NCBI RefSeq assembly: GCF_000346465.2
Contig: NC_034009.1
Span: 38,370,844-38,434,843 of the forward strand
DNA length: 64,000 nt
Reading direction: 5' to 3'
DNA from: Prunus persica
Lineage: Eukaryota; Streptophyta; Magnoliopsida; Rosales; Rosaceae
In this document: positions 45,882-57,577 of the stretch, piece after piece
Position numbering within the stretch: position 1 is the stretch's first letter
Layout of the letters: each line of letters opens with the position of its first letter
Translations under genes and position numbers: made by a program
Notes under the pieces: model-generated
Seen by the model: only the letters and a program-made list of their open reading frames with translations
The model's database searches: none
What the model was told of the DNA's origin: nothing

Positions 45882-47079
45882 CTATAGGAAGTCTTTAACA
45901 TTGCCTTTAGGATTCTCTTGAAACCTTGCTATCCTAAAGTGCTTTAGCTCCACTCCTTGAGCCTCCCCACTAAGTGCGAGGTCAGCCAATATCCTCCCCA
46001 CCACCGGAGACAGCTTGAACCCGTGACCCGAAAACCCGCCACCCACCACCACATCCTTCCCAAACTCCCCACCCAAGAAATCAATCACAAAGTCCTCATC
46101 CGGGGTCATGGAGTACATACACAGCTGAGTGGCCACCGGCCCACCGGAGTCAACCACACCGGAGAACCTCCCCTCAATCCACTCCTTCAACGGAGCCAGC
46201 GGGTTCCCGGGTCCCCACGGCCTCTTATCCGGGTCACATGGGTACCCGCCATGCACGGCAACCTTGATCAAACCGGGGTACTCCAAAGAGAGTGTCCCAT
46301 AAATGTAGGTATCCCCATAGCTAGCAAAGGTTGGAAAGTCACCACCAATGGCAAAACCACCCTCATGCCCCTCCTTAATCCTCCAATAACAAACAGCAGT
46401 CTCCAATGGCTGCATAGGCAGCTCAATTCCACCAACCGTTTTAACTAACTTTGTAGTCCAAGCCCCAACGGTCACCACACACTTCTTCCCCCAAAACCTC
46501 TCTCCATTTTCTGTGCACACCCAAACCCCCTTTCTCACCCCATCTCTCTCCACACCCTTCACCTCCATATTGTCCCTCAAAACGGCACCATTCTACAGAG
46601 CAAGTGTTTGAAACATAGACACAGCCTTGGTGGGTTTAATAACCTCACCATGCTCCGTCGCCACGGCCACCCAATCCTTCGAAATCCGAACCCGACCCCA
46701 GAACTCCCGATCCAGCTGGTCCCGCTTCATGACCCGAAAGGGGACCGAATTTTTACCACAGCTCTCAACAATGGCATGCAGAACTTTGTTGTTTGCCGGG
46801 GCCATGTCCAAATGGTGAACTTTGAAGTAGACATTGTAGCCGATCTCGGACTCGGCTTCCTGCCAGAGCTTGTAGGACTCGAGAACCTTCTGGGTAAGTG
46901 GCGCGGATCGTCCAGGACTCGCCAACCGCGCCACGGGAGGAGCCGCGGTGGTGGAGGAAGTCGAATTGCTCGAGGAAGAGGGTCTTCTGGTCACGCTTGG
47001 CCGTCTGGTAGGCGGTGGAGCTACCCATGATGCCGGCTCCGACCACGATGACGTCGAATTCATCGGCGGAATATTCCAT
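45882..47079 (-). pseudogene. SOX copy 2, broken
   Basis: Same gene as 30866-32071 and 57578-58804, in inverted orientation. The start MEYSADEF is at 47079. Lesions: a 9-bp in-frame insertion giving GSSRGAVGES, a 17-bp deletion near 46888 after RATYPE that shifts the frame, and a TAG at 46595-46593 replacing Gln in LALQNGA. The C-terminal 232 residues are clean, including FSGHGFK and Cys in QLCMYS. It shares the 'duplicated leader' feature and several substitutions (KRDQKT, PMQPLETA) with copy 3, so these two are the closest pair. Confidence 0.92.
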
Positions 47080-47224
47080 TTGTGCGAAATTTTTCAGGCG
47101 ATTGTTGGAGGAAGAAGAAGAAGACAGAGGAAGACGGTTGACATGTGATTTTTGCTGGCTACGTGCCACAGGTGGTAGAGGAAGTCGAATTGCTCGAGAG
47201 TCAGTGAGAGTGTGTTTTTAAAGT

Positions 47225-48184
47225 AGAAAATTCGGTATAAGTCCAATTCTTATGATAAAATTTGGGTGCAATCCACACATTTGTTGTTAGTAATTCAAGT
47301 CTTCTGACTTTTGTGCCATGTAGGATTACTTACCTTTTTTTAATTTCTAAGGTTTATATTTTATTTTCTTAATTTTTTAATTTACGTTGTGCTTCCAATT
47401 TTGCACCTAAGATAGAAATCGGATAACCTAAATGCGAGCATAATATCAAAAATCGCGTTAAACAATCTTCAGACGCCAAGAATAGAAAGAATCTTAGAAA
47501 TCGTATCTTCCACAATTAATTATGGCCCTGTCGTATAGGTAATCGCAGGTACCTAGTCAAAGGTATATGCCAAACTTCAAAACTATCATATAGGTAAGCT
47601 CTTGTCGCAGGTATGTATAGGTAATCGCAGGTACTTGTGTCATAGGTACACTTTCGGAAGTTACCTGTAGGATAGGTTCTTCGTGAAGCGTCATATCAAG
47701 CCACTGCGTAAAGTACCTGCGCCATAGGTACACTATTTATAGCATTAAAGAACAATTAACACTCAAAAAAAAAAAAATAGAAGAGAAAGAAATTTAAAAT
47801 GAAAAATGGAAAAGTCGACTAGGAGTGGAGTATTTATACTTTGAATTGGGCGGGAGCTGGTTTTTCCCATTTGTAAATAAATACTTTGCTTTTGTTTAAG
47901 ATCACACGGGTTGTCATCTACTACTGGAATTTACTCTATCATTAGTAGTAATTATGCAATTTGGATTTGGGGGATCTGAGATATGCGATTTAGATTAACA
48001 GATTGGGAAAGACGTCCTTTACTTTCCATTTGTATACAATGACAGGTGTTGTAAATAAATTAAATTTTGTGGCAACACTATTTGCTTAGGTGGCTGCACG
48101 ACTGGGCTTTAGGACTGGAATTAATAGGTAACAATTACTGTCCTACAATCAAACTGTATTCTTGAAATTTGACCCATATCTAAG
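47225..48184. other. 960-bp insert unique to the left arm, with GGTA-rich repeats
   Basis: It interrupts 'tttttaaagt|gggatttttt' that is continuous in the right arm. AGT is found at both joints (47222-47224 and 48185-48187). The middle, 47530-47745, has about ten variants of 'tataggtaatcgcaggtac'. There are no clear terminal inverted repeats and no coding frame; it is likely a small unclassified mobile element. Confidence 0.6.
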
Positions 48185-48721
48185 AGTGGGATTTTTTGGA
48201 CCCGCCAAATTCTTCCTCTGAATTACGATATTGCCACGGGTTCATTTTATGCTTTGTCCTTTGTGTAGTAATTTTGTGCGAATCGCGCCACTTTACTTTG
48301 TTTTTTTTTCTTTCAATTTATAAATAAAAAATCATGCTTTAGGACTTTTGGAAATTTAAAAAGGTAAAAAGAAGAAGGGTATATTCCTTCTTGTCTCAAT
48401 TCCTTAATTAATATGAATCGAATATTTATCATCGGTTAAGCATGTCTTCCACAAGAGAAAGTGAAACATCGTAAAGTTACAAATTTACTAGTATAAATTG
48501 ATTGCTTCAGTATGATAAACCTAATCAGAATAGTGATGCACCAAAACTTTGTGTCCTAGTCCACTTAGGGAGAAAAAGGCTAATGATCACTACGGGATTT
48601 GATATTAGAGAAGTATATATTTTCCATTACAGAGTTGCATTATGCGGATTAATTGCGAATTTCTATTTTTGCCGTGAGATCATTTCAGGCTTCATTTCAA
48701 CGCTTCATTTCCCAAGTTCAT

Positions 48722-48725
<4 letters not shown>

Positions 48726-48806
<81 letters not shown>
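48726..48806. repeat. (TC)n microsatellite, about 80 bp
   Basis: A perfect TC run. The right arm has the same GA-type repeat at about 56911-56938 but shorter. The long Ser-Leu frames here are artefacts. Confidence 0.95.
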
Positions 48807-48810
<4 letters not shown>

Positions 48811-48871
48811 TTTTTGTTTTCCTTTCCTTCTCTCTTCTCTCTCTTTCCTTTTCTTTTCCTATGTAATTGTG

Positions 48872-49163
48872 CACTTAATGAAAAATTAGATGAACACTCA
48901 ATTTCATTACATGAAAAAACCAATAATGTATCAAAATTAATTGCAATTGTTCGTGGAGAATTAACTTCCAAAAATGTCAGTTGAATCCTTGAAGAGAGGC
49001 TTGTTGCATATGGAAAGAGTTGAAAAGGAAAAAGACAAGGAGCTTCTTCTCTTGCGTAGAAATATTGGCTTACTTTTTGAAGCATGCACTAGTTCAGTTA
49101 TGGAAATGGGTAGAATAAAAACTGAATTGGTTGGAAATGGTTGGGCTGCTGGAGATCAAAGGA
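48872..49163 (+). pseudogene. TNO1 exon fragment B (left arm)
   Basis: It reads like LNEKLDEHSISLHEKTNNVS... to ...GNGWAAGDQR, matching exon 2 of the listed TNO1 exons (about 61968-61675) on the opposite strand. It has a 1-bp change of frame after RGELTSKN. It ends at GCTGGAGATCAAAGGA exactly where the CACTA end begins. Confidence 0.88.
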
Positions 49164-49197
49164 CACTACTACAAAAATCACAATAGACGACGGGAAT

Positions 49198-49807
49198 TGT
49201 TCGCTCTAAAACTAAACAGATAGAAATAAGGCTAACTTACAAGTGGAGTAGAGAGTTTGGGCTTGAGGAGCCTTCGGCTCATAGCGTCCTTCCTTATGGC
49301 CTAGTGCTGTATCCGGCCTGGAGAAAGAAAAGGCAGGTGAAGTTTGAGACACCGGTGTGGCGCCGGCCGAAGACCCTCTGATGCCGAAATTAGTGACTAA
49401 GCGCAATTATATTGACAATGTGAAAGCACAAGTCAAGCAAAAAGTCTTACCTCTTGGCTGGGCCAAGGGGCTCTATTTATAGAGAGCATTTGTGATGCTT
49501 TTAGTACTTAGTTTCGATATGGGACTCGTGGGAGTGTCTTCGACGGTCGACACGTGCCCTGACAGGTTTTGGTTGGAGTTCCGAGGTAATCTGTCAGAAT
49601 CGGCCGGATGTGCTGACTGGTCACTCGGCACCGTGTACCGAAGGTTGGTGCGAGCGAGTCGATCGATTGCACTTACCAACTTGACGACCACATATGGATC
49701 GGTGGAGTATGCCGAATGATCTTCGGCATAGCTTGCTAAGATGGTCTCAGCCTCATTTACTTTCCACGTGTCATGACGTGAGTGGCGGGTTAGATATGGT
49801 ACAAATA
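49198..49807 (-). mobile_element. Solo LTR, 610 bp, with 5-bp target duplication
   Basis: It interrupts 'cgggaat|ccattgtcg', which is continuous in the other CACTA end. GGAAT flanks it on both sides (49193-49197 and 49808-49812). On the minus strand it has a TATA box 'ctctataaatagagcc' and then 'gggtcttcggccggcgcc', typical of Ty3/gypsy R-U5. The minus-strand ends are TATTTG...GAACA, so the usual TG start has become TA. The frames inside are not genes. Confidence 0.82.
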
Positions 49808-49904
49808 GGAATCCATTGTCGTGTAGATGGTTTTTAAATCGTCGTAAAATTGACCACCATCTTTTGATGCATAAAATTTTCGTGAAATTGACCACCGTCT
49901 TTGG

Positions 49905-50389
49905 CAGCAATCACATTAGTAAGAGATCTGACCCTCTCTTGCAAATCGGTACAAGTGGCACGACCATCTTCTAGCTCTTTCACTCTCTGCTCCAATTGGT
50001 TACGTTCACCCTTCATCACTTCCACTTGTTTTTCCAAATCATGCACCAACGTTTTTTAGGATTGAAGATCCATTGAATAACTTGTTGCAGCCGCTTCAGC
50101 CCCCTTGATTTGACTTACAAGCTCCATGCAAATCCTTTCCTTTTGAATGTCCTTCTCCTGAAGTTCTTTCTGCAACTTGGAAATGGTAATCTTCAATTCC
50201 TTTTGGTTACCTTCCATAATTTCAATTGTCAGAGTACCAAAATCATTCACAGTCAATCTATAATCGCCCGTCTGTCATAGTCCTGACACATTCCTCAGAG
50301 TGAAACTGCTCATCTCCACACAAAAAAAAAGTATATCAATAAGAAAATCTGCTGATTTCAATCTCATCCCTTGATCTCCAGCAGCCCAA
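49905..50389 (-). pseudogene. TNO1 exon fragment C, captured inside the CACTA element
   Basis: It reads GAAGDQGMRLKSA-like sequence and then TVNDFGTLTIEIMEGNQKEL, QKELQEKDIQKERICMELV and VKELEDGRATCTDLQERV, ending AAKD within four bases of the exon 3-prime end. It corresponds to about 61693-61211 of the TNO1 gene in the same orientation, with a few stops and shifts. It overlaps fragments B and D by about 21 bp (GGGCTGCTGGAGATCAAGGG) and continues exactly where they stop. Together they rebuild most of one exon, with no intron sequence. Confidence 0.85.
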
Positions 50390-50434
50390 GATTCAAATAT
50401 AAAAAATCTTATATCTTTACAAGATTCCAAACTT

Positions 50435-51013
50435 CTTGGCTTTGAATCACATGATTGTCATACCTTGATGCAACAATTGCTCTCTGTGGCAATTCGTTCT
50501 GTTTTGGAGAAGCCTGTAAGGTATGCAATAACTCGATTGTGCTTCTTCTTCAATGCTATATGTACAAAGACGGTGGATGTTTCCAAGCTAGATAAGTTGG
50601 AAGAAGATATAGTAGTTACTTTGTGTTTGCTTGAGAAATATTTTCCCCTTTCATTCTTCGATATCATGGTTCATCTATTAGTACATCTTGTCAGAGAAGT
50701 TCATCTATGTGGCCCAGTTTGTTTTAGATGTATGTATCTGTTCGAAAGATATATGAAAGTGCTAAATGGGTATGTTCATAGCCGTACTCATCCCGAAGGT
50801 TGCATTGCTGAGCGGTATATAGCTGAAGAAGCTGTGGAGTTTTGCACCGAGCATTTATATGATGTTAGTACAATTGGAGTGCCATCAAGCCAGAAGATGG
50901 GACTTTCAAAGCCACTATCAGGTTGCTCAGTGAGTTTAGTTGATCGGGACCTGTTGAACCAGGCATATCTATATGTCTTAGAGAATACGGAGGAAGTCCT
51001 ACCTTATATCTAG
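50435..51013 (+). pseudogene. TNP2-type transposon protein, DUF4218 part
   Basis: The frame LGFESHDCHTLMQQLLSVAI, YAITRLCFFFNAICTKT, CLLEKYFPLSFFDIMVHL and HPEGCIAERYIAEEAVEFC is the DUF4218 region found after the transposase core of plant CACTA TNP2 proteins. The catalytic core before it is missing: the sequence jumps directly to captured fragment C. It ends with a frame that decays to ...EEVLPYI and a stop. Confidence 0.85.
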
Positions 51014-51272
51014 TATGAGTTTGATTCATAATGTTTTAAATTATTCCTTATGTTTTCCTTATATACAAAGGACCATAATGCTTGAATTCTACCATGTAGG
51101 GAACATATGATCCACATCAAAACCACTTATCCAAAATTTAAAAAGAAAACACAGTGGCTGCAAGATAAGCATAACAACACTTTCATTCAATGGTTACGTT
51201 TTGAGGTATATGTTATGGAATAACATATTGGACTTTTATTTTTCTTCTTTCTATGTTAGATTGAATTAAGAT

Positions 51273-51898
51273 ATGATTAATTTGCAAGTTCAAAGTGAAC
51301 TCAATGGGAAATACAATAATGACGTATCAGAAAATTTGAGGTGGCTAGCAGCTGGTCCAAGCATGGCAGTGCCATCACATAAGAGTTATCTTATTAAATG
51401 TGTTAAATTTAACACCAATGCACAAGATGATGTCCGGATTGTTCAAAATAGTGGAGTTTATTTACTTGCAAATACTATGCAAGTTGCAAGTGCTAAGGAC
51501 AAAAACTCGATTGTCTCAAATATGGGTTTTTATGGTGTCATTCAAGATATTTGGTTGACTACCAAAAGTTTAGAATCCCAGTCTTCATGTGTGATTGGAT
51601 AGATAACGCTTATGTCCTTGTAGTCGACGGACTTGGATATACCTTTGTAGATCTTAGTAAAATTGGACATAGGACTGACCAATTTGTTATGGCTTCTCAA
51701 GTCAAACAAGTATTTTTTGTTGCCGACCCAATGCATCATAGTTGGTCGGTAGTGTTATCAATGCCGAATAGAGAATATGATGATGTTATTGGTGATGATG
51801 TGCTAAGTGATGTGAGATTTGAGTCTGAGCCATTTACTAGAAGGATGCCAAATGTTGATGTGAGCCATGCACAATATCATACCACAACCATAATATAG
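51273..51898 (+). pseudogene. TNP2-type transposon protein, DUF4216 part
   Basis: Two overlapping frames, 51273-51602 and 51551-51898, make one DUF4216-like region: LAAGPSMAVPSHKSYLIK, GFYGVIQDIW, then DYQKFRIPVFMCDWIDN, GYTFVDLSKIGHRTDQFVMA and QVKQVFFVADP. A frameshift near 51560 separates them. DUF4216 normally follows DUF4218 in TNP2 genes, so order and strand agree with a single decayed gene. Confidence 0.85.
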
Positions 51899-53671
51899 GT
51901 ACCGACGTCTAAAGAACACACATGACTGTCATTTAGTTGAAAGCATCGTACATAATAATCAAACAACGACGGTCGCGTGCAGCCGTTACTACTGTATATT
52001 CACGACGGAGTTGTTCATAGAAGTGACATTTCAAATATAATAACACGATGATAAAGGGTACAAAATGACGTATTTAACGACTTCACTATGACCTTCCATA
52101 TATATATTTACCGTCATCTATCAGAACCACAAAAGCCATTTTAGTTTAAATATTTATCGTTAAATATTCAGGTCTGAGTTATCAGGTCGTGTTGATATCG
52201 TGTTGACCTGTTAGCCACCCGTTAAACTAACGGGTTGTTTCGGTGTTCATTCACGAAAACATGAATCCACTAGTTAATGGAGTAATTTTGTAATTTACTA
52301 TTCTAAAATCCCTACCTACCTAGTGCTTCGTCTCTTCATTTCGCGTCTCTAGCTCTTCACCTTCTCTCTCTCAACCTTATCATCTTTTCTTCTTGCGATC
52401 TCTATGTCAAATGTTCTCTTCTCTTCTCAAAACCTCTCTCAATGTACGATTGCTCTCACTCTTCTTCTTGTTCTCAAGTTGATGTCTTTCTTGATTTTCT
52501 GTTTAAATTAATATATTTTGGATTTTTGTTGTCTTGTGTATTCGTTGCCTTTGCTTGGTTTGTCTTTTAACACAAATGGTGGGTTATCTTTGTGTTTAGG
52601 CCCAAAAAATCCAAGGTTGGGCCCAAATATATTTCTAACCCAGTACGACACCTAACTTGGGAATAAACCCAAATTTGGTACACAAGAATTTGTTATATGC
52701 GCTTGCACGCATGGCACGCCAAGAAAATATGCAACATGCCAGTGCAGAAAGGTCATAACAGGCCCGTAAAATGTACTGGTTCTATGAACCCATGCTCATT
52801 ATCCTGTCAAGCGCCATTTTGGCTAGGCCATAGCCCTTATAAAACGGCAAAGCTAGAGCACAAGCACGCCAAATAACATGCCACGCTAAGCGAAAAATCC
52901 TTACTTTTGCACCAAGCCACGCCACAAGCTTAACTGGGCCTAAGCCACGCGAACGCCAGGGCTTGCTAAGTAGGTTGTTGTATGGATGGTTACGAGCATT
53001 CACGAGGCTCATTGATGAGCCAAGAAGTGGAAGTTTTGGGTCGCTTGGGAGTATGAAAGAGAGAAAAAGGTGGCCCGTTACCTTAGAAAATTAGCCCATC
53101 ACCTTAGTCAAAAATAGTCCATCATTTTAGAAAGTTAGTTCATCCCCTTAGTAAACTAGCCCATCATCTTCGGGAGTGGCCCAAGTGACTTGAAAAATAT
53201 CTGAAAGTCTCCAACACATGGCTGGAGATAAAACCACGATGGACCACCTAAAGAACCAAAAGGTATTTGAGTGTGCAGGCTCCTTGAAGTCTCCAGCACA
53301 TGGCCAAAGACAAACCTAACACAAGCCATCCAAAAAACCAAAGGATACTTAAGCAAAACACTCATCAGACCAACACCATTACCCACTACTTTTTTCCACC
53401 AGCTCTTGCCATAAAATGAAGGGAAAAAGAAGGGGAAATGGTAGCCCAAAATAGGAGATGGTCATAGGGACAGCTACGGGAAGGCTCTAAAGCCTTCAAA
53501 ATTCTTGTCTCTGTGTGTTTGGATTGAGGAGGATTTCACCAAATGGGGATGAATCAAAGGAAGAGAAATAGAGGGGGAGACTTGGTAGATTAGGGAGAAA
53601 CCAGCTAGGGTTTCTTGGGAAGAAGGAGCTTTCAGTGCCTATAAAAAGAGGCATCACCTACCTATCATCAT
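51899..53671. other. CACTA interior, unassigned inserts
   Basis: 51960-52140 has ACGACGG-like motifs. 52150-52260 has 'aggtcgtgttgatatcgtg' phrases that reappear diverged at 55870-55990, so another element probably lies between them. 52300-52560 is a CT-rich, leader-like stretch. No coding frame is supported. Confidence 0.4.
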
Positions 53672-54230
53672 AACCACATCCAGAGAGAGTAAGCATGACC
53701 TCTCATCCCTGGAACGCTTTGATTTCAAACCTTATTCCTCCATCTCTTCCCATTTTCTCTTCTAGCAAGCCATTCCAAAGCCTGATGAAGCTTTCGTCAA
53801 GCTGCCGAAAAATTGCTCAAACCACCCATTCTTCCATCTTATTCCTCTCTCTCCCATAATCACATCCAAAGAGAGCAAGCATTACCTTTTATCCCTGGAA
53901 CCCTTCGATTTCAAGCCTTATTCCTCCATCTCTTCCCATTTTCTCTTCTGGCAAGCCATTCTAAAGCATGACGAAGCTTTCCTCAAGCTACTGAAAAATT
54001 GCTCAAACCACCAATTCTTCCATCTTATTCCTCTCTCTCCTATAACCACATTCAAAGGGAGCAAGCAGCACCTCTCACCACTGGAGCCCTTCAATTTCGA
54101 GCCATGTTCTTCCATTTCTTCCCATTTTCCCTTCTGGCAAAACACTCAAGGGCCTGAAGAAGCTTTCGTCAAGCTGCCGAAAATTTGCTAAAACCACGCA
54201 TTCTTCTATCTTCATCTTTACCTCTCTTCC
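53672..54230. repeat. Three-copy tandem repeat, period about 183 bp
   Basis: Copies start at about 53676, 53858 and 54042 with 'cacatccaaagagagcaagc'-like sequence. Each contains 'ttattcctccatctcttccc', 'gaagctttcgtcaagctgcc' and 'aaccacccattcttccat'. The third copy is the most diverged. Confidence 0.8.
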
Positions 54231-56400
54231 CTCAACAAATCATCCCAAAAACTCCCTCTTCCCCTTACTTCTAGCCTCTGTTTCTCATAAGAAACCCAAG
54301 CCCTCTCTCTCTCATGCTAAACTCATGAATGCTCAACTCTCATGCCACAAGCTTATCAAGCCAAGCCTAAATATTTATCTGTAAGCAACTGTTGGTTTTG
54401 TTGGTGAAGGAAGCCAATATGTTTCCTAAGGCTTCATGTACCTTTTGAAGCACTCTTGGGGCCTGATTATTGAACTCAGACACAGGGGCAGCTCTAGTCA
54501 TTCGAACTTTATGGCAGCCTAGGCCCATCTTTAGCCGCCAGAATGAAAAAGCCCCTACACTTTGGTTGTGATTGAAAGAGCAAGGAAGGTGGTTGTGACG
54601 GCTGCCTCAAGAGTGCAAAACATAAATCAATGGCGAACCTTTTGTGGAAGAAGATGGAGGGCTAGGGCTCCCAAGCAATGAATGAAATCGAGCACAAGCC
54701 TTGGAATCTATTTCACTTTTTCATCATAACCTATTTTCTCATTTCCAATGTTTGATTTTTATGTATGCATAATCTATTAATGTTGTTCTGAACCTTGGAT
54801 CTGTTGTGCAAAACTTAACTCCCTTCAGGATCTTGTTCTTGATGGACTATGTAACAAACTCTCACAACCCACAAGGATGAAAGAAACACTCACACACTCA
54901 CAAGAAAAATAAGCAAGCACACAAAGAACACAAAGATTTATAGACGTTCAGCAACTTGCCTACATCCTCTTAGTGATCCCCTTTAGAAAATTCACTAATG
55001 AAAGATAGGTTACAACCTTGGTTTACAAATGGAAATCCCTCTGAACACTAATCTCTCCCAAGCTCTCTTTTCCTCTCTCACCCCTTGCTCAAACCCTTGA
55101 TGCTCTTGTGGACTCTCTCACTTAATTTTCGCTCCTTGGTTTGTATTATAAGACTCCAACTCTTAGCTCCTAGCTTGAGCTGATTGCTCTCTCTTCCTCC
55201 CTTGATGGTTTAAGCCACACATGTTGCCTTGCATCTACTTCCTTTTTATAGACAAGCCTTTGGAATTAGGATGAAGCTTCTTCTTCCTGCACATTCGCCC
55301 TTCAGCCACTCAACATAGACTTTGAGTTAGGTGAACCAAAAGCAAGTCACCAATGGTTTCACCTTCAGCCACCTTATTCAGAAAGCCTTTGAAACAAGTC
55401 AAGAAACAACCATAAAGCGTTTTCCAAGTGTTTGCCAACCTTCATAGAACTCAGATTTGACTTAGGAAGTCCTTGTAATTAGGTAGAAAGCATAGCACAT
55501 GGAAAACATGGCTGAAAACACGTGGAAAATCAACACAGCACTGCAATGGCGACCGATCGCAAGGAGGATGCTACCGGTCGCTTTGAGATAGATTCAAAAC
55601 GCGCTTCTGGCCTTGCAAAATGACCGGTCGCAAGTATCGGTGACCAGTCGCTTTCTGGCCATTTCTGAGTCTTCCAATCTGCTTCGAAACCACCAGTCAT
55701 GCCTACCTGGCGACCGATAGCTTCCTCCGAAGTTAGCATCCTTTAGATGAACCAATTTTCCAACAGAATCTAACTGATAATCCATTAATGTTGGTTATTG
55801 AGGAGAGTGCGGCTGTGCAGTGGTTTTGGTTTCTTTTTTTTATTAAGTTTTTTTTTTTCCTTAAAGGGTGAAACAGGTCGTGTCGTGTAATTCGCAAATT
55901 ATAACGAATCGTGTTCGTGCTTGATATTATCCACCCGTTTTCTTAAAGGATTGTGTTGTGTCAACCTGTTAAGAAAAATGGGTTGACACAAACACTGCAA
56001 ACATGACACGAATGCCAGGTCTAGCTATATTTATATTATTGGTGACATGGTAAGTTAGGCAATGACGTCGACTTTTTAAAAGAGTAGCGTCGTAGTATAT
56101 AATAATAATTACGTTCTTTCCATATTTACAATTGTTACTACTTCATTTGCACGTCGTTAAGGACCATAAGCATCGTGGAATCTGTATTAATCACGACGGT
56201 TTATTTTAAAGTACCGTCGTGACAAGGATTCTGCATTACGGTAAGTTAATATTTTTTGTCATGGTTACTCTATGTTACGGCCAGACGTGGATAAATTATG
56301 CAATGTTTGCTCCTTCAGACGACGCGAAATTTCTAAAAGCTTTGTCTAAGATTATCGAAGTTGACCTTTTTTGCAGTTTTTATATTAATTAGACGTCGGT
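54231..56400. other. LTR-like and unassigned DNA inside the CACTA element
   Basis: The minus strand of 54850-55240 looks like the R-U5 end of a copia LTR ('gttgctgaacgtctataaat'). 55545-55735 repeats 'accggtcgc'/'gcgaccg' about six times. 55860-56020 has 'ggtcgtgtcgtgt' phrases. No gene is supported. Confidence 0.35.
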
Positions 56401-56550
56401 TTTTAGTTGCAGATGACGTAGTATGTTATAACAATGTCGGTAATTTACCATCGTGATTTTAAGTATCAAAAGATGATGATCAATTTCACGACGATTTAAA
56501 AACTATCTACACGACGATGGATTCCCGCCATCTATTGTTATTTTTGTAGT

Positions 56551-56840
56551 CCCTTGATCTCCAGCAGCCCAACCATTTCCAACCAATTCAGTTTTTCTTC
56601 TACCTATTTCCATAACTAAACTAGTGCATGCTTCAAAAAGTAAGCCAATATTTCTACGCAAGAGAATAAGCTCCTTGTCTTTTTCCTTTGCAACTCTTTC
56701 CATATGCAATAAGTCTCTCTTCAAGGATTCAACTGACTCATTTTTGGAAGTCTCCACGAACAATTGCAATTAATTTTGATACATTATTGGCTTTTTCATG
56801 TAATGAAATAGAGTGTTCATCTAATTTTTCATTAAGCGCA
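56551..56840 (-). pseudogene. TNO1 exon fragment D (right arm)
   Basis: Inverted twin of fragment B. Minus strand LNEKLDEHSISLHEKANNVS through LLHMERVAKEKDKELILLRR to GNGWAAGDQG. It lacks a few bases (RGD-FQKN) near 56750. It ends GGAGATCAAGGG next to the CACTA end at 56550. Confidence 0.88.
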
Positions 56841-57577
56841 CAATTACGTAGGACAAGAAAAGGAAAGAGAGAGAGAAGAGAGAAGGAAAGGAAAATAAAA
56901 AGGAAGAATAAAAGAGAGAGAGAGAGAGAGAGAGAGAGTGAGTGAGTGAATTTGGGTAGAGGAAATGAAGCGTTGGAATGAAGCCTGAAATGATCGGCAA
57001 AAATAGAAATTCGCAATTAATCCGCATAATGCAACTCCGTAATTGAGAATATATACTTCTCCAATATCAAATCCCATAGTGATCATTAGCCTTTTTGTCC
57101 CTAAGTGGAAGTTTTGGTGCATAACTAATTCTGATTAGGTTTATCATAACACTTTCTCCTGTCGAAGACATGCTTAACCGATGATAAATATTCGATTCAT
57201 ATTAATTAAGGAATTGAGACAAGAAGGAATATACCCCTCTTCTTTTTACCTTTTTAAATTTCCAAAAGTCCTAAAGCATGATTTTTTATTTATAAATTGA
57301 AAGAAAGAAAAAAGCAAAAAACAAAGTAAAGGTGCGCGATTCGCACAAAATTACTGCACAAAGGACAAAGCATACAAATGAACCAGTGGCAATATCGTAA
57401 TTCAGAGGAAGAATTTGGCGGGTCCAAAAAATCCCACTTTAAAAACACACTCTAACTCTCGAGCAATTCGACTTCCTCCACCACCTGTGGCACGTAGCCA
57501 GCAAAAATCACCTGTCAACCGTCTTCCTCTGTCTTCTTCTTCTTCCTCCAACAATCGCCCTGAAAAATTTCGCAGAG

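Larger units (their letters stand above)
45362..49163 (-). repeat. Left arm of a large inverted duplication
   Basis: Reverse-complement match to 56551-59215: 3-prime flank of SOX, SOX gene, leader, upstream region with 'ttaggactttt' and 'taatccgcataatgcaac', a CT/GA repeat, and a TNO1 exon fragment. The left arm is longer because of a 960-bp insert (47225-48184) and a longer CT repeat. The outer limit is the hAT end at 45361. Confidence 0.85.
49164..56550. mobile_element. CACTA (En/Spm) element with TNP2 remnants, 7.4 kb, at the hinge of the palindrome
   Basis: The left end is CACTACTACAAAAATCACAA at 49164. The right end read inward is ACTACAAAAATAACAATAG (56550 leftward), lacking about four terminal bases. 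The ends stay similar for about 100 bp ('ttttaaatcgtcgt', 'catcttttgat'). Internal ACGACGG-type motifs near 51960-52080 and 56060-56500 resemble subterminal repeats. It contains DUF4218 and DUF4216 pieces of a TNP2-type transposase gene, a solo LTR, a captured TNO1 fragment and unassigned inserts. The two flanks are the same host sequence inverted, so no direct target duplication exists. Confidence 0.75.

Noticed and set aside
48502..49085. Frames with long Ser-Leu or Arg-Glu runs
   Set aside because: Produced by the TC microsatellite read in different frames.
50458..50667. Minus-strand frame opposite DUF4218
   Set aside because: Shadow of the plus-strand TNP2 remnant, whose residues match the family.
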